In this document: piece by piece, positions 8,012 through 21,080 of the stretch
Layout of the letters: each line of letters starts with the position of its first letter
Numbering within the stretch: the first letter of the stretch is position 1
NCBI RefSeq assembly: GCF_000970675.1
Contig: NZ_LAJA01000004.1
Coordinates: 124,001-188,000, forward strand
Reading direction: 5' to 3'
Origin: Domibacillus tundrae
GTDB taxonomy: Bacteria; Bacillota; Bacilli; Bacillales; Domibacillaceae
DNA: 64,000 bases
The notes under the pieces: model-generated
Seen by the model: only the letters and a program-made list of their open reading frames with translations
The model's database searches: none
Told to the model about the DNA's origin: nothing
Program-made: the position numbers and the translations under genes

Positions 8012-10588
8012 ATGTCACAATATACTCCAATGATCCAGCAATATTTGCGTGTGAAGGCAGACTATGAAGATGCCTTTTTATTTTTTCGCCTCGGAGATTT
8101 TTACGAAATGTTTTTTCAAGATGCGTTAAAAGCGAGTCAAATTTTAGAAATCACGTTAACGTCGCGTGAAGGCGGCAGCGCGGACCGGATTCCGATGTGC
8201 GGTGTGCCGTATCATTCCGCGAAAGGGTACATAGAACGGTTAATTGCGGCAGGCCATAAAGTGGCGATCTGCGAGCAACGTGAAGACCCCAAGCAGGCGA
8301 AAGGGGTCATTAAACGGGAAGTCGTACAGGTTATTACACCGGGCACCATGATGGAAGGCGCTGGCATTCAGGAAAAAGAAAACCATTATCTTGCGGCATT
8401 GGAACATTCAGACACTGAATATGCGATAGCGGCTGCGGATTTAACAACCGGCGAGTGTAAAACAGCTATTTTCACGACATTTGACGCGGCCCTTCATGAA
8501 ATGTCGTCGTACGGTGTGAAAGAAGTAATTACAGATGGTTCTTTGACCGAGTTGGAAGCGAAACAAATATACGGCCGGCTTGACGCGGTGATTTCGGTAG
8601 AAGAAGCAACGGACCCGGCTTCATTTGATGAACTGCTGATGCAAGTAAAAAAAGAAACCGCCCGAAAAGCGTCAGCCCGTCTTTATCATTATTTGCACCG
8701 GACACAAAAACGCAGCCTTGATCACTTACAGGCGGCAGAACCGTATGAAATTCGCGATTATATGAACATCGATTATTTCTCAAAGCGAAACTTGGAGCTG
8801 ACCGAAACGATCCGGTCGAAAGGAAAAAAAGGGTCGCTGCTTTGGCTCCTTGATGAAACGAAAACGGCAATGGGAGGCCGCTTGCTGAAACAATGGATCG
8901 ACCGGCCTCTTTTAAATGAAAAAGATATTAACCGCCGTCTCGGTATTGTTGAAACGTTTATCGCGGCTTTCTTTGAACGGGAAGAGCTGCGTGAACAGCT
9001 AAAAGAAGTGTATGACTTAGAACGGCTTGCCGGGCGAGTTGCCTTTGGCAATGTCAATGCACGCGACCTCGTTCAGCTGAAAAAATCACTTGGACAAATT
9101 CCCTTGTTGGCAAATTTGCTGAAACGAATTAATGGGATCGAATTAAACAGACTGGCCGATTCTCTTGATCCATGTACAGAGCTGTTTGAAGAGCTTGACC
9201 TGGCTCTTATTGAAGAACCGCCGATTTCTGTGAAAGAAGGCGGCATGATTCGGGACGGGTTCCACGCGCAGCTTGATGAATACCGTGATGCAGCACGAAA
9301 CGGCAAGCAGTGGATTGCAGAGCTCGAAAAAGAAGAACGGATAAAAACCGGTATTAAATCGCTTAAAATTGGCTACAATCGCATCTTCGGCTATTACATT
9401 GAAGTGACGAAAGCGAATCTCGGCTTGCTTAAAGAAGGACGTTATGAACGAAAGCAGACGCTAGCCAATTGCGAACGGTTTGTCACACCGGAATTAAAAG
9501 AAAAAGAGACGCTTATTTTAGAAGCAAATGACAAAATGATGGAACTTGAATACGATTTGTTTTCACAACTGCGTGAGCATGTGAAGCAGTTTATTCCCCG
9601 CCTTCAAAATCTTGCCCGTATGGTTAGTGAAATTGATGTGCTGCAATGTTTTGCTGCGGTGAGCGAATCGCGCCGGTTTGTCCGGCCGTCCTTTTCACCA
9701 GACGGAAACATGTGGATAAAAGAAGGGCGCCATCCGGTTGTTGAAAAAGTGATAGATGCGCAAGGATTTGTCCCGAACGATTGCCAGATGGAAGCGGGGC
9801 GAAATGTGCTGCTTATTACCGGACCGAACATGTCTGGTAAAAGTACATATATGCGCCAAACTGCTTTAATTGCGATATTGGCGCAAATCGGGTGCTGCGT
9901 ACCGGCAGAGGAAGCGGTCCTGCCGATTTTTGATCAAATTTTTACACGGATCGGCGCTGCAGATGACTTAGTCTCTGGACAAAGTACATTTATGGTCGAA
10001 ATGCTTGAAGCAAAACATGCGATCGTGAGTGCCACGAGCCGCTCGCTTATTTTATTTGACGAAATCGGCCGCGGGACGTCCACGTACGATGGAATGGCGC
10101 TTGCGCAGGCGATGATTGAGTATATTCATACAAATATTGGCGCAAAAACATTGTTTTCGACCCATTATCATGAATTGACAGTGCTCGATGAATCGCTTGA
10201 GCATATGCAAAATATCCACGTGACCGCAGCGGAACAAGATAACAAGGTTGTATTTTTACATAAAGTAAAAGACGGTGCAGCCGATAAAAGTTATGGGATC
10301 CATGTGGCGCAGCTTGCTGGTCTGCCTGAGTCCGTCCTAATTCGCGCGGAAGAGCTGCTGCATTCATTTGAGAATAAAGAAGAAAAAGCGGCGCCTGCCG
10401 CGCCTGCCGCGCTCGTTCAAGAAGGGCAGCTGTCCTTTTTTGAGGAGAAGCCGGTGTCGAAGCAAAAGCCATCTCGGAAAGAAGATCCGTCTATTCTATC
10501 AAAGCTGTTAAGCTATGACATTATGGAAATGACACCGATGGAAGCGATGAATATGCTATATACGCTGCAAAAAGAAGCGAAAAAATGA
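8012..10588 (+). CDS. mutS: DNA mismatch repair protein MutS
   Basis: Mismatch-recognition ATPase. The 858-residue length equals that of B. subtilis MutS. The N-terminal mismatch-binding motif [11 protein letters not shown] is present, as are Walker A GPNMSGKS (about residue 604) and Walker B with [10 protein letters not shown] (about 680). An extended -10 (TGCTATACT, 7971-7979) lies between the cotE terminator and the gene. mutL follows after 11 bases, so the two form an operon. The stretch near residue 790 carries a short Ala-Pro repeat (AAPAAPAA) just before the beta-clamp-binding region. Confidence 0.98.
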   Translation: MSQYTPMIQQYLRVKADYEDAFLFFRLGDFYEMFFQDALKASQILEITLTSREGGSADRIPMCGVPYHSAKGYIERLIAAGHKVAICEQREDPKQAKGVIKREVVQVITPGTMMEGAGIQEKENHYLAALEHSDTEYAIAAADLTTGECKTAIFTTFDAALHEMSSYGVKEVITDGSLTELEAKQIYGRLDAVISVEEATDPASFDELLMQVKKETARKASARLYHYLHRTQKRSLDHLQAAEPYEIRDYMNIDYFSKRNLELTETIRSKGKKGSLLWLLDETKTAMGGRLLKQWIDRPLLNEKDINRRLGIVETFIAAFFEREELREQLKEVYDLERLAGRVAFGNVNARDLVQLKKSLGQIPLLANLLKRINGIELNRLADSLDPCTELFEELDLALIEEPPISVKEGGMIRDGFHAQLDEYRDAARNGKQWIAELEKEERIKTGIKSLKIGYNRIFGYYIEVTKANLGLLKEGRYERKQTLANCERFVTPELKEKETLILEANDKMMELEYDLFSQLREHVKQFIPRLQNLARMVSEIDVLQCFAAVSESRRFVRPSFSPDGNMWIKEGRHPVVEKVIDAQGFVPNDCQMEAGRNVLLITGPNMSGKSTYMRQTALIAILAQIGCCVPAEEAVLPIFDQIFTRIGAADDLVSGQSTFMVEMLEAKHAIVSATSRSLILFDEIGRGTSTYDGMALAQAMIEYIHTNIGAKTLFSTHYHELTVLDESLEHMQNIHVTAAEQDNKVVFLHKVKDGAADKSYGIHVAQLAGLPESVLIRAEELLHSFENKEEKAAPAAPAALVQEGQLSFFEEKPVSKQKPSRKEDPSILSKLLSYDIMEMTPMEAMNMLYTLQKEAKK

Positions 10589-10599
10589 GGTGAACTAGA

Positions 10600-12423
10600 A
10601 TGGGGATTATTCGCCAGCTCGATGAATCACTTTCAAATAAAATTGCGGCCGGTGAAGTCGTAGAACGGCCGGCGTCTGTCGTAAAAGAGTTAACGGAAAA
10701 CGCGCTTGACGCGGGGAGTACCGTCGTTGAAATTGACGTAGAAGATGCGGGACTTGGGCTGATCCGTATTACAGACAACGGCTCCGGCATTGAGTCCGAT
10801 GACGTGGAGCGGGCATTTTATCGCCATGCGACAAGCAAAATTAAAGACGAGAACGATTTGTTTCGCATCCGGACGCTCGGCTTCCGCGGTGAAGCGCTGC
10901 CGAGTATTGCCTCTGTCTCCGATGTCACAATGGCAACGTCCACAGGAAACGCTGCTGGGACTGAAATTGTTTTATCCGGCGGCGCCATTCAATCGAAAAA
11001 GCCGGGTCCTGCCCGGAAAGGAACGGAAATGACCGTATCCAACTTGTTTTTTAATACACCAGCGCGGCTGAAATACATGAAAAGTGTCCATACGGAGCTC
11101 GGCAACATTACGGATGCCGTTAACCGGATGGCGCTTAGCCGGCCGGACGTTTCATTCAGGCTGCGCCATAATGGCCGTGAGCTGTTAAAAACGAATGGGA
11201 ATGGTGATGCAAGACAAGTGCTGGCGGCCATATACGGGATTTCCATTGCGAAACAAATGATTCCGGTTCACGCACAGTCCCTTGATTTTCGGTTATCCGG
11301 CTTTCTGTCAATGCCAGAAGTAACGCGTGCTTCACGTAACTATATGTCAATGATGGTGAACGGCCGGTTTATTAAAAATTTTAAAGTTTCCAATGCCATT
11401 TTAGAAGGCTATCACACGTTTTTGCCGACCGGGCGCTATCCGATTGTGCTATTAAATATTGAGATGGATCCATTGCTCGTCGATGTGAATGTTCACCCGG
11501 CAAAGCTTGAAGTGCGTTTCAGCAAGGAACAGGAACTGTGTGCGCTCATTGCGGAGACGGTGAAAGCCGTATTGCGGAAAGAGACGTTAATTCCAGATGC
11601 ACTGCCTGTATTGAAAAAGCGAAAAGATTTTACCGAACAGCGGGCGTTTCAATTTGAGGCGCCACGCCCGAAACAACCGGTCATGCCGCCGCAAAAGGAA
11701 GTTGAAAAGCTGTACAAGCCTGACTATTATAATGAGCCGATAAAAGAAGCACCGCAAGAAATCGTTTTGGAGGAAAAAATCGACGTACCCGTATCCGCGC
11801 CAGAGCCGGAGCCGGTAAAAATGAACGAGCTGCCGCAAGAGCGCATGCCGATGCTTTACCCAATCGGGCAGATGCATGGGACGTACATTTTTGCCCAAAA
11901 TGAAAACGGCTTGTATATGATCGACCAGCACGCCGCGCAGGAGCGGCTGAAATATGAATATTTCCGTGAAAAAGTAGGACAGACGGAGCCGGAGCTTCAG
12001 GAACTGCTTATTCCTATGACATTTGATTTTTCCGCAGATGAATGGATGAAAATCGAGGAAAATAAAGCGGCGTTGGAACAAGTAGGTGTATTTTTGGAAC
12101 CGTTCGGTGATAAATCGTATGTTGTCCGGTCGCATCCCGTCTGGTTTCCGAAAAATGAAGAACGTGACGTCATTGAAGAAATGATTGAAGAGGTACTTGC
12201 GATGAAAAAGCCGGAAGTGAAAAAAATTCGTGAGGAAGCAGCGATTTTAATGAGCTGTAAAGGATCGATCAAAGCAAACCGCCATCTACGGAAGGATGAA
12301 ATTGAGCAGCTGCTGGCGGACCTTCGCCGCAGTGAAGATCCGTTCACGTGTCCACACGGAAGGCCAATCGCGATTCATCTTTCTAATTATGATATTGAAA
12401 AAATGTTTAAACGAATTATGTGA
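10600..12423 (+). CDS. mutL: DNA mismatch repair endonuclease MutL
   Basis: Matchmaker ATPase and latent nicking endonuclease. The N-terminal GHKL motifs are visible (ENALDAG, DNGSGI, GFRGEAL). The C-terminal nuclease motif [12 protein letters not shown] starts near residue 440 and the zinc-site motif CPHGRP near 583. That combination marks the nicking MutL type found in organisms without MutH. The central linker (about residues 340-410) is acidic and proline-rich. The 607 residues are slightly short against 627 in B. subtilis, with the difference probably in this linker. Confidence 0.97.
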   Translation: MGIIRQLDESLSNKIAAGEVVERPASVVKELTENALDAGSTVVEIDVEDAGLGLIRITDNGSGIESDDVERAFYRHATSKIKDENDLFRIRTLGFRGEALPSIASVSDVTMATSTGNAAGTEIVLSGGAIQSKKPGPARKGTEMTVSNLFFNTPARLKYMKSVHTELGNITDAVNRMALSRPDVSFRLRHNGRELLKTNGNGDARQVLAAIYGISIAKQMIPVHAQSLDFRLSGFLSMPEVTRASRNYMSMMVNGRFIKNFKVSNAILEGYHTFLPTGRYPIVLLNIEMDPLLVDVNVHPAKLEVRFSKEQELCALIAETVKAVLRKETLIPDALPVLKKRKDFTEQRAFQFEAPRPKQPVMPPQKEVEKLYKPDYYNEPIKEAPQEIVLEEKIDVPVSAPEPEPVKMNELPQERMPMLYPIGQMHGTYIFAQNENGLYMIDQHAAQERLKYEYFREKVGQTEPELQELLIPMTFDFSADEWMKIEENKAALEQVGVFLEPFGDKSYVVRSHPVWFPKNEERDVIEEMIEEVLAMKKPEVKKIREEAAILMSCKGSIKANRHLRKDEIEQLLADLRRSEDPFTCPHGRPIAIHLSNYDIEKMFKRIM

Positions 12424-12435
12424 AGAGGTGATCTT

Positions 12436-12996
12436 ATGTCATTTAAGGGACAACTGATTTTGCCCGCCATTCGGTCGATGAAAGATTTTGAAAAAATGCT
12501 GGCAATGAATTATGAATATGGTGTTTTTCTGGATTTGCACATCGGAATGGTAAAAAGTGTGTTGGACCTTGCGCGGCAAAATGAGAAAAACATGTTTGTT
12601 CACCTTGATTTGATTAGCGGGCTTTCCGGCGACGAACATGGCGTTGAATTTATTGCCCGATATGCAAAGCCATACGGCATTATTTCGACTAAAGGCAGCG
12701 CCCTGATCAAAGCGAAGCAAAAAGGACTCGTTGCCACACAGCGAGCGTTTATCCTCGATTCGCATGCATTAAGCCGGAGTGTAAAACTCGCGCAAAAAGC
12801 GAATCCAGACTATATTGAGGTGCTGCCTGGTGTGGCACCAAAAATTATTGATGTCATCCGCCGCGAAACAGGAAAACCAGTTTTTGCCGGTGGATTAATT
12901 GAAACGAAAAAAGAAGTCGAAGCGGCAATGGAAGCTGGTGCTTCCGCAGTAACGACGTCAAATGTTGAATTGTGGAAGGAATTTTCTAAAGCGTAA
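12436..12996 (+). CDS. glpP: Glycerol uptake operon antiterminator GlpP
   Basis: Glycerol-3-phosphate-responsive RNA-binding protein that lets transcription pass leader terminators of glp genes in Bacillus. The 186-residue protein shows the family pattern FKGQLILPAIRSMKDFE, HLDLISGLSGDE and the TIM-barrel-like C-terminal segment PVFAGGLIETKKEV. It follows mutL by 12 bases and is separated from its probable targets glpFK and glpD by a convergent PPK2 gene. Both targets have matching leader hairpins (13,925 and 16,402). Confidence 0.95.
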   Translation: MSFKGQLILPAIRSMKDFEKMLAMNYEYGVFLDLHIGMVKSVLDLARQNEKNMFVHLDLISGLSGDEHGVEFIARYAKPYGIISTKGSALIKAKQKGLVATQRAFILDSHALSRSVKLAQKANPDYIEVLPGVAPKIIDVIRRETGKPVFAGGLIETKKEVEAAMEAGASAVTTSNVELWKEFSKA

Positions 12997-13027
12997 AAAA
13001 GCGAAGCCAGCCCGCTTCGCTTTTTTG
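12995..13027. terminator. Bidirectional terminator between glpP and ppk2
   Basis: Stem GCGAAGC/GCTTCGC (13,001-13,007 with 13,014-13,020) is flanked by six A on the left and six T on the right, so it can serve both convergent genes. Confidence 0.93.
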
Positions 13028-13792
13028 TTATTTTGCGCCAAATAGTTCGTATTCAGGCAGGGGCTGGCCCATTTGAATAAGTGACTTTTCAATATGCGCG
13101 ACCGCTTTTTTCAAAATCGCTACTCGTGTATATTTTTTGTCGTTTCCTTCAATCACATGCCACGGAGCATAGGAGTGATCCGTTTTGCTAAGCATTTCTT
13201 CTGCTGCTTCTACATACCTATCCCATTTCTTTCGATTGCGCCAGTCTTCATTGGTGATTTTCCAGCGCTTCACCGGATCCAGCTTTCGTTCTTCAAACCG
13301 GCGCAGCTGCTCGTCTTTTGAAATGTGCACCCAAAATTTCACCATTATGTATCGTTCATCGGTTAATGATTTTTCAAATGAATTAATTTCCTCATAGGCT
13401 CGTTTCCATTCGTGGTCGACGGCATATCCTTCAATTCGTTCAACAAGTACGCGCCCATACCAGGACCGGTCAAAAATGGCGATTTGCCCATGCTGGGGCA
13501 GCTTTCGCCAAAACCGCTGCAAATAATGATACCGAAGCTCGTGAGCAGCCGGTGCTGAAATCGGATGAACGAGAACACCGCGTGGATCAAGCTGCTCGTT
13601 CATTCGTTTAATGGCTCCCCCTTTGCCGGCCGCATCCATTCCTTCAAACGCAATAATCAATCCGATTTTTTCTTGAAACAGCATTTGCTGCAAAGCGAGA
13701 AGACGGCGCTGATATTTTTCCAGTTTTAGATTATATTCTTTTTTGTCGGTTAATTGCTTGTCCTGCTTTAGTTTTTCCAGCTTTATGTTCAT
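13028..13792 (-). CDS. Polyphosphate kinase 2 family protein
   Basis: PPK2-type enzyme transferring phosphate between polyphosphate and nucleotides. Walker A GMDAAGKGG lies at residues 51-59 and the Walker B/lid motif FDRSWYGR at 107-114, both family hallmarks. I chose the second ATG (13,792) because it stands seven bases after GGAGG, while the ATG at 13,798 is too close to it. The product is then 254 residues. B. subtilis has no homologue here. Whether it makes ADP/ATP or AMP-derived products cannot be read off, though the single-domain length fits class I or III. Confidence 0.9.
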   Translation of the reverse strand: MNIKLEKLKQDKQLTDKKEYNLKLEKYQRRLLALQQMLFQEKIGLIIAFEGMDAAGKGGAIKRMNEQLDPRGVLVHPISAPAAHELRYHYLQRFWRKLPQHGQIAIFDRSWYGRVLVERIEGYAVDHEWKRAYEEINSFEKSLTDERYIMVKFWVHISKDEQLRRFEERKLDPVKRWKITNEDWRNRKKWDRYVEAAEEMLSKTDHSYAPWHVIEGNDKKYTRVAILKKAVAHIEKSLIQMGQPLPEYELFGAK

Positions 13793-13856
13793 GGTCATTC
13801 CTCCCTTTTTTTATCATACCCATAACTCACCTTATTTCAACAATTTTAAAAAATGT

Positions 13857-13885
13857 TTGACAACGCTTTCAATTGCCGTTATGAT
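13857..13885 (+). promoter_or_regulatory. glpFK promoter with overlapping cre site
   Basis: TTGACA (13,857-13,862), a 17-base spacer and TATGAT (13,880-13,885). A cre-like sequence, TGACAACGCTTTCA (13,858-13,871), overlaps the -35 and spacer with one mismatch to the CcpA consensus, implying glucose repression of glycerol use. Confidence 0.85.
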
Positions 13886-13924
13886 AAACAACAAGTTCAT
13901 AAATTTGTGACCGAGAACATGGAG

Positions 13925-13974
13925 ACTCACATTGACACCCGTTACAGGGATCAGTGTGAGTTTTTTTATTTTTT
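13925..13974 (+). terminator. GlpP-type leader terminator/antiterminator of glpFK
   Basis: An 11-bp stem (13,925-13,935 with 13,951-13,961, one G-U pair) followed by T-rich sequence lies between the promoter and glpF. In Bacillus, GlpP with glycerol-3-phosphate prevents termination at such a site. Confidence 0.82.
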
Positions 13975-14032
13975 GCCTTTTGATACGATCCCGGGCGTAA
14001 AAAGGCGATAAAAAAGAAGGGATGAGGATGGA

Positions 14033-16352
<2,320 letters not shown>

Positions 16353-16401
16353 CACTAATGGTAGAATGATTATAAGTTAATACATTGTCCGGAGAAACGG
16401 G

Positions 16402-16455
16402 AGAGACCTGAAAGCAAAGCAGCGATAGCTGTTTGCATTTTCAGGTCTCTTTTTG
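16402..16455 (+). terminator. GlpP-type leader terminator/antiterminator of glpD
   Basis: A 12-bp perfect outer stem (16,402-16,413 with 16,439-16,450), an inner GCAAA/TTTGC stem and a T-run stand between glpK and glpD. Like the glpF leader, the motif GGAGA lies just upstream of the stem. It would let GlpP control glpD separately. Confidence 0.82.
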
Positions 16456-16502
16456 TTTATTCTGGGGTATAAAAATAGAGGAATCATAAAGGGGATGACG
16501 AA

Positions 16503-18125
16503 ATGAATTTTACTAATCATCAGCGTACGGAAAAAATAAATGCTCTTCAAAACGAACAATTTGACGTGTTAGTAATCGGCGGCGGGATTACCGGTGCCGG
16601 GATCGCGCTTGATGCATCAATGCGCGGCATGAAGACGGCATTAATAGATATGCAGGATTTTGCGGCAGGTACATCCAGCCGTTCGACAAAGCTCGTACAC
16701 GGCGGTCTTCGCTATTTAAAACAGTTTGAAGTGAAAATGGTGGCAGAAGTCGGCAAAGAGCGTGCTATTGTATATGAAAACGGTCCGCATGTGACCACGC
16801 CGGAATGGATGCTGCTGCCGTTTCATGAAGGAGGCAACTTCGGTCCGCTTTCAACGTCATTTGGCCTTCGTGTATACGACTTTTTGGCGGGCGTGAAGCG
16901 GTCAGAGCGCCGGAAAATGTTTTCTGCAGAAAAAACACTTCAAAAAGAGCCGCTCATTAAAAAAGAAGGTTTAAAAGGCGGCGGTTACTATGTGGAATAC
17001 CGGACAGATGATGCAAGACTAACACTTGAAGTGATGAAAAAAGCGGCTGAAAAAGGAGCGCTTTGCTTAAATTATATTAAAGCGGATGGATTTACGTACG
17101 ATAACGGCAAATTAACCGGTATTCAGGCAGTTGATCAATTAACAAACGAACCATTAAGGATCTACGCCGCAAAGGTCATTAACGCGTCTGGTCCGTGGGT
17201 GGATGAAGTGCGCAAAAAAGACGGCAGTGAAAATGGAAAACATTTGCGCCTGACAAAAGGGGTTCATATCGTCATTGATCAATCCGTTTTCCCGCTTCAC
17301 CAAGCTGTTTATTTTGACACACCGGACAAGCGGATGGTTTTTACGATTCCGCGTGAAGGCAAGGCGTACGTCGGCACGACAGATACGTTTTATAATACGG
17401 ATCCGATTCGTCCTGATGTCACAGAAGAAGACCGTTCGTACTTACTGGGTGCTATTCGATTTATGTTCCCTGGGGTTGACGTAAAAGAAAGTGATATTGA
17501 ATCGTCCTGGTCAGGCGTCCGCCCGCTTATTTATGAAGATGGCAAAGATCCTTCTGAAATTTCCCGGAAAGATGAGATTTGGGAAGCAGAATCCGGCTTG
17601 TTGACGATTGCAGGCGGAAAATTAACAGGCTACCGGAAAATGGCTGAAACCATTGTGGACTTAGTCGCTAAGCGCTTCAAAGAAGAAAAAGGGGTTTTAT
17701 ACAGCCCGTCTGAAACGAAGCATTTGCCGATTTCAGGTGGGGATGTCGGAGGATCAGCGAACTTCCTGACGTTTGTAAAAGCAAAAACGGCTGTTGGTGT
17801 TTCAAAAGGCTTTACAGAAGAAGAAGCAAAAAAGATCGTGCATATGTACGGATCTAATGCCGAAAAGGTATTTTCTTATAAAGAAGAAAGTGGGCTTCCT
17901 GCAGTTTTAAACGCGCAGCTGCTTTACGCGATTGGGGAAGAAATGGCTTACACGCCGGCGGACTTTTTTATTCGCCGCACAGGTGCCTTGCTGTTCGACA
18001 TTGATACAGTTTTAACGTATAAACAGCCGGTTACGAACAAAATGGCGCAGCTGTTCAACTGGACGGACGAAGAAAAAACAAAACATGCGGCAGAACTGGA
18101 AGCAGAAATCGCCGCCTGTTCGTAA
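16503..18125 (+). CDS. glpD: Aerobic glycerol-3-phosphate dehydrogenase
   Basis: FAD-dependent membrane-associated enzyme oxidising glycerol-3-phosphate to dihydroxyacetone phosphate and feeding electrons to the quinone pool. The Rossmann FAD motif GGGITGAG lies at residues 26-33, followed by the signature [15 protein letters not shown]. The product is 540 residues, slightly shorter than in B. subtilis (555). The ATG follows AAAGGGGATG. It completes the glycerol pathway with glpF and glpK. Confidence 0.96.
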   Translation: MNFTNHQRTEKINALQNEQFDVLVIGGGITGAGIALDASMRGMKTALIDMQDFAAGTSSRSTKLVHGGLRYLKQFEVKMVAEVGKERAIVYENGPHVTTPEWMLLPFHEGGNFGPLSTSFGLRVYDFLAGVKRSERRKMFSAEKTLQKEPLIKKEGLKGGGYYVEYRTDDARLTLEVMKKAAEKGALCLNYIKADGFTYDNGKLTGIQAVDQLTNEPLRIYAAKVINASGPWVDEVRKKDGSENGKHLRLTKGVHIVIDQSVFPLHQAVYFDTPDKRMVFTIPREGKAYVGTTDTFYNTDPIRPDVTEEDRSYLLGAIRFMFPGVDVKESDIESSWSGVRPLIYEDGKDPSEISRKDEIWEAESGLLTIAGGKLTGYRKMAETIVDLVAKRFKEEKGVLYSPSETKHLPISGGDVGGSANFLTFVKAKTAVGVSKGFTEEEAKKIVHMYGSNAEKVFSYKEESGLPAVLNAQLLYAIGEEMAYTPADFFIRRTGALLFDIDTVLTYKQPVTNKMAQLFNWTDEEKTKHAAELEAEIAACS

Positions 18126-18179
18126 CGGCCGGTATCCGCTATAATAAGGATACTTATACGTAAAAGGCTGTGAAACAAA

Positions 18180-19121
18180 GTGAAGAAAGACAAAGTGGCT
18201 GTCGTCATTGGCCCGACAGCATCCGGAAAAACGGATTTAAGCATTTATCTCGCAAAAGAATTTAACGGCGAAGTGATCAGTGGGGATTCCATGCAGATTT
18301 ACCGCGGCCTCTCTATTGGAACCGCGAAAGTGACGAAAGAAGAAATGAACGGTGTGCCGCATCATTTAATTAATATTAAAAATCCGGATGAATCTTTTTC
18401 TGCCGCTGAATTCCAGCAGCTTGCCCGTGAAAAGATCGCTGATATCAATGCGCGCGGCAAGCTGCCGATTATTTGCGGCGGCACGGGTCTTTACATTCAA
18501 TCCGTTTTGTATGATTACCAATTTGCTGAAGATGGCATAGATCATACGATTCGAAAAGAACTTGAAGCGGAAGCGGAGAAAATGGGTGCTGACGCGCTGC
18601 ATGAACAATTGAGAAAAGTAGATCCGGCAATGGCTGCTTCGTTTCATCCGAACAATGTACGCCGGACGATTCGCGCGCTTGAAATTTACCGGACAACCGG
18701 CGAGCCTGCGTCTAAACGAAAAAACTCGGAAATACCTGATGAAAAATACGACAATGTGATGATCGGTCTCTCGATGGAACGGGCAGTATTGTACGATCGC
18801 ATTAACCGCCGTGTCGATTTGATGATGAAGGCAGGGCTTTTAAACGAAGCGAAATGGCTGTATGAGACGAATTTAGTGAATGCACCGGCTGTTCAGGCGA
18901 TTGGCTACAAGGAGCTGTTTCCATATTTGCGCGGCGAGCAGCCGCTTGAAGAAGGAGTAGACATATTAAAACAAAATTCTCGCCGCTACGCTAAACGTCA
19001 GCTGACTTGGTTCCGCAATAAAATGGATATCAACTGGTTTGATGTAACCGATGAATCTACACGAGATGAAAAAAAACAACAAATTTGCTCGCTGTTGGCA
19101 GGAAAGCTGAATCTGAGGTAG
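18180..19121 (+). CDS. miaA: tRNA dimethylallyltransferase
   Basis: Adds the isopentenyl group to A37 of UNN-reading tRNAs, making the substrate for MiaB. The P-loop GPTASGKTDLS begins at residue 11, and the motifs ISGDSMQIYRGLSIGTAK and GGTGLYIQSVL follow. The start is GTG at 18,180, with only a distant AAAGG upstream, so translation may be modest. The 313 residues match the family. hfq follows 43 bases downstream, a conserved order in Bacillus. Confidence 0.96.
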   Translation: MKKDKVAVVIGPTASGKTDLSIYLAKEFNGEVISGDSMQIYRGLSIGTAKVTKEEMNGVPHHLINIKNPDESFSAAEFQQLAREKIADINARGKLPIICGGTGLYIQSVLYDYQFAEDGIDHTIRKELEAEAEKMGADALHEQLRKVDPAMAASFHPNNVRRTIRALEIYRTTGEPASKRKNSEIPDEKYDNVMIGLSMERAVLYDRINRRVDLMMKAGLLNEAKWLYETNLVNAPAVQAIGYKELFPYLRGEQPLEEGVDILKQNSRRYAKRQLTWFRNKMDINWFDVTDESTRDEKKQQICSLLAGKLNLR

Positions 19122-19164
19122 AATTAGTAATAATGGATTCAGATAGAAAGAGGAGGAACGAAGC

Positions 19165-19398
19165 ATGAAACAGCCGATTAATATTCAAGACCAATTTTTG
19201 AACCAGCTGCGTAAAGAAAGCACAATGGTTACTGTATTTTTATTGAATGGATTTCAATTGCGCGGCCTCATTAAGGGGTTTGACAATTTTACCGTTCTCG
19301 TGGAAACAGACGGGAAACAGCAGCTTGTGTTCAAACATGCCATTTCGACATTTGCTCCTCAACGCAGCGTCAGCTTAAACTTTGACGAACAAGAATAA
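19165..19398 (+). CDS. hfq: RNA-binding protein Hfq
   Basis: Sm-like hexameric RNA chaperone. The 77-residue protein has the Sm1 block [22 protein letters not shown] and the Sm2 motif VFKHAISTF (the KH motif of Gram-positive Hfq). A perfect GAGGAGG site lies upstream. The C-terminal tail is short, as is usual in Bacillus. Confidence 0.98.
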   Translation: MKQPINIQDQFLNQLRKESTMVTVFLLNGFQLRGLIKGFDNFTVLVETDGKQQLVFKHAISTFAPQRSVSLNFDEQE

Positions 19399-19409
19399 GA
19401 AACAACGAA

Positions 19410-19436
19410 GATCCGCTCACAGCGGGTCTTTTTTTT
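19410..19436 (+). terminator. Terminator after hfq
   Basis: 8-bp stem (19,410-19,417 with 19,421-19,428, one G-U pair) and eight T. Confidence 0.88.
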
Positions 19437-19475
19437 GTGCGTGCGCATATCTTTTTCTATAAAGGAGGGCGTCAC

Positions 19476-20384
19476 ATGAAGCAGACAAACAAAGAAGGCC
19501 GTATTCATGTCGTCCTGAATCCAAAAGAAAAGCCAGCACCAGCGGCAGGCTGGCCGGATCATCCGGAGCACGGTCTTCTCCGCACAATCGAAGAAGAAAT
19601 AGAAACCTTAATCGGTCTCGCCGGTTTAAAAACACTTATAAGAGAATTGTATGCAGCTGCATATATAAGCAAAAAGCGGATGGAAGCCGGTATTGATACA
19701 AAGGGGCAAATGCTGCATATGCTGTTTACCGGAAATCCCGGCACCGGTAAAACCACGGCTGCACGGCTCTTTGCATCGATGTTTAAGCGGCTCGGTTTAT
19801 TGGAAAAAGGTCATTTTATCGAAGCAGAACGGGCGGACCTTGTCGGGGAATATATTGGCCACACGGCGCAAAAAACGCGCGATCTCATAAAAAAGTCACT
19901 TGGCGGTGTCTTGTTTATCGATGAAGCATATTCCCTTGCACGCGGCGGAGAAAAAGACTTTGGAAAAGAAGCGATCGACACGCTCGTTAAGCAAATGGAA
20001 GATCATCAGAACAGCTTCATCCTCATATTAGCTGGATACCCGCGGGAAATGGCTCACTTTTTATCAATGAATCCAGGACTCCAGTCCAGGTTTCCGATTA
20101 TTCACCATTTTCCCGACTACACGACGAGCGAATTGCTTGAAATTGCAGACGTGATTGCTACTGAAAAAAACTATGAAATTGACCGGGAAGGCAGGAACGT
20201 ATTACTGGCTAGGATTGAGCAGGAAAAGAAACTGGGGGGATTTCGCTTCGCAAACGGGCGGAACATCCGGACATTAATCGAAAAAGCGGCCCGCCGGCAG
20301 GCGATCCGGCTGATGAAGCAATCTGCTCATTCAAAAAAAGAGCTTAAAATGCTGAAAGGAGAAGATTTTCAATTGTCAGAATAA
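19476..20384 (+). CDS. spoVK: Stage V sporulation protein K (AAA ATPase)
   Basis: CbxX/CfxQ-type AAA ATPase needed for spore maturation in Bacillus. Walker A GNPGTGKTT lies at residues 86-94 and Walker B VLFIDEAYSL at about 145-154; a sensor-2 Arg-rich region (GGFRFANGRNIRTLIEKAARRQ) is near the end. I chose the ATG at 19,476 because AAAGGAGGG precedes it. The 302 residues are close to the B. subtilis protein (322). In B. subtilis the next gene is hflX (ynbA), which is absent here. Confidence 0.93.
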   Translation: MKQTNKEGRIHVVLNPKEKPAPAAGWPDHPEHGLLRTIEEEIETLIGLAGLKTLIRELYAAAYISKKRMEAGIDTKGQMLHMLFTGNPGTGKTTAARLFASMFKRLGLLEKGHFIEAERADLVGEYIGHTAQKTRDLIKKSLGGVLFIDEAYSLARGGEKDFGKEAIDTLVKQMEDHQNSFILILAGYPREMAHFLSMNPGLQSRFPIIHHFPDYTTSELLEIADVIATEKNYEIDREGRNVLLARIEQEKKLGGFRFANGRNIRTLIEKAARRQAIRLMKQSAHSKKELKMLKGEDFQLSE

Positions 20385-20421
20385 AGACACATATGGTAAA
20401 ATGTCGAAAAGGATGATGAAG

Positions 20422-21057
20422 ATGAAAAAAAAGCCCGTCAAGGAAAGAATCATTGAAACCGCTTTAATCATGTTTGAAAAGCACGGCTATCATGGAGTGA
20501 CCGTTGATCAGATCGTTGATGAATGCGGCACATCAAAAGGCGGATTTTATCATAATTTCCGATCAAAAGATGAACTGCTGTATCATATACATGACGTATT
20601 TATTTCTTATTTGCTGAATAAAGCGAAGGAATCGTACGAAAAGGAGACGGATCCCGTTTCAAGAATGTGTGGCATTATCACGTCATTTACGAAAATATTC
20701 GATTTATATAAATCGCATATTACGGTGTTTTATCAGGAAAGCACGTATTTAAAAGGTGATTTTGAGATACAAATTAATGAAAAACGTGAACAGTACCGCC
20801 AGCTTCTTCTGCAAATTATTCGGGAAGGCCAGGAAAATGGTGATTTTCGTCCTGAGGTGCCGGCCCAAATCTCTACAATGGCCATTATGGGGATGATCAA
20901 CTGGATGTACAAATGGTTTAAAAAAGAAGGCGAATTGACTATCGAAGACATTGCCCGTGTTTTTAACGACATGATGCTGCATTCCCTTTTAACCGAAGAA
21001 GCCATGAAAGCAGGGAAAGGCGACATGTTCCTCTTGAAAACAGAACCCGTCCAATAA
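20422..21057 (+). CDS. TetR/AcrR family transcriptional regulator
   Basis: One-component repressor with an N-terminal TetR helix-turn-helix: the pattern FEKHGYHGVTVDQIVDECGTSKGGFYHNFRSK-like segment spans roughly residues 16-50, and the rest is a helical ligand domain with a TetR_C-type end. Several ATGs are in frame; 20,422 was chosen because AAAAGGATGATG precedes it at normal spacing, giving 211 residues. An ATG at 20,401 lacks a site. It follows spoVK by 37 bases. Its ligand and targets are unknown; fatty-acid or steroid-type regulators of this shape exist, but that is only a guess. Confidence 0.82.
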   Translation: MKKKPVKERIIETALIMFEKHGYHGVTVDQIVDECGTSKGGFYHNFRSKDELLYHIHDVFISYLLNKAKESYEKETDPVSRMCGIITSFTKIFDLYKSHITVFYQESTYLKGDFEIQINEKREQYRQLLLQIIREGQENGDFRPEVPAQISTMAIMGMINWMYKWFKKEGELTIEDIARVFNDMMLHSLLTEEAMKAGKGDMFLLKTEPVQ

Positions 21058-21080
21058 GGCGGTTTCTTTTTTTTATTAAA

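Noticed and set aside
10047-10472. 141-residue minus-strand frame inside mutS
   Set aside because: Same reason: it lies over the Walker B region of an intact gene.
11587-12135. 182-residue open frame on the minus strand inside mutL
   Set aside because: It is antisense to a clearly functional gene with intact motifs, and its translation has no recognisable domain; long shadows are common in this base composition.
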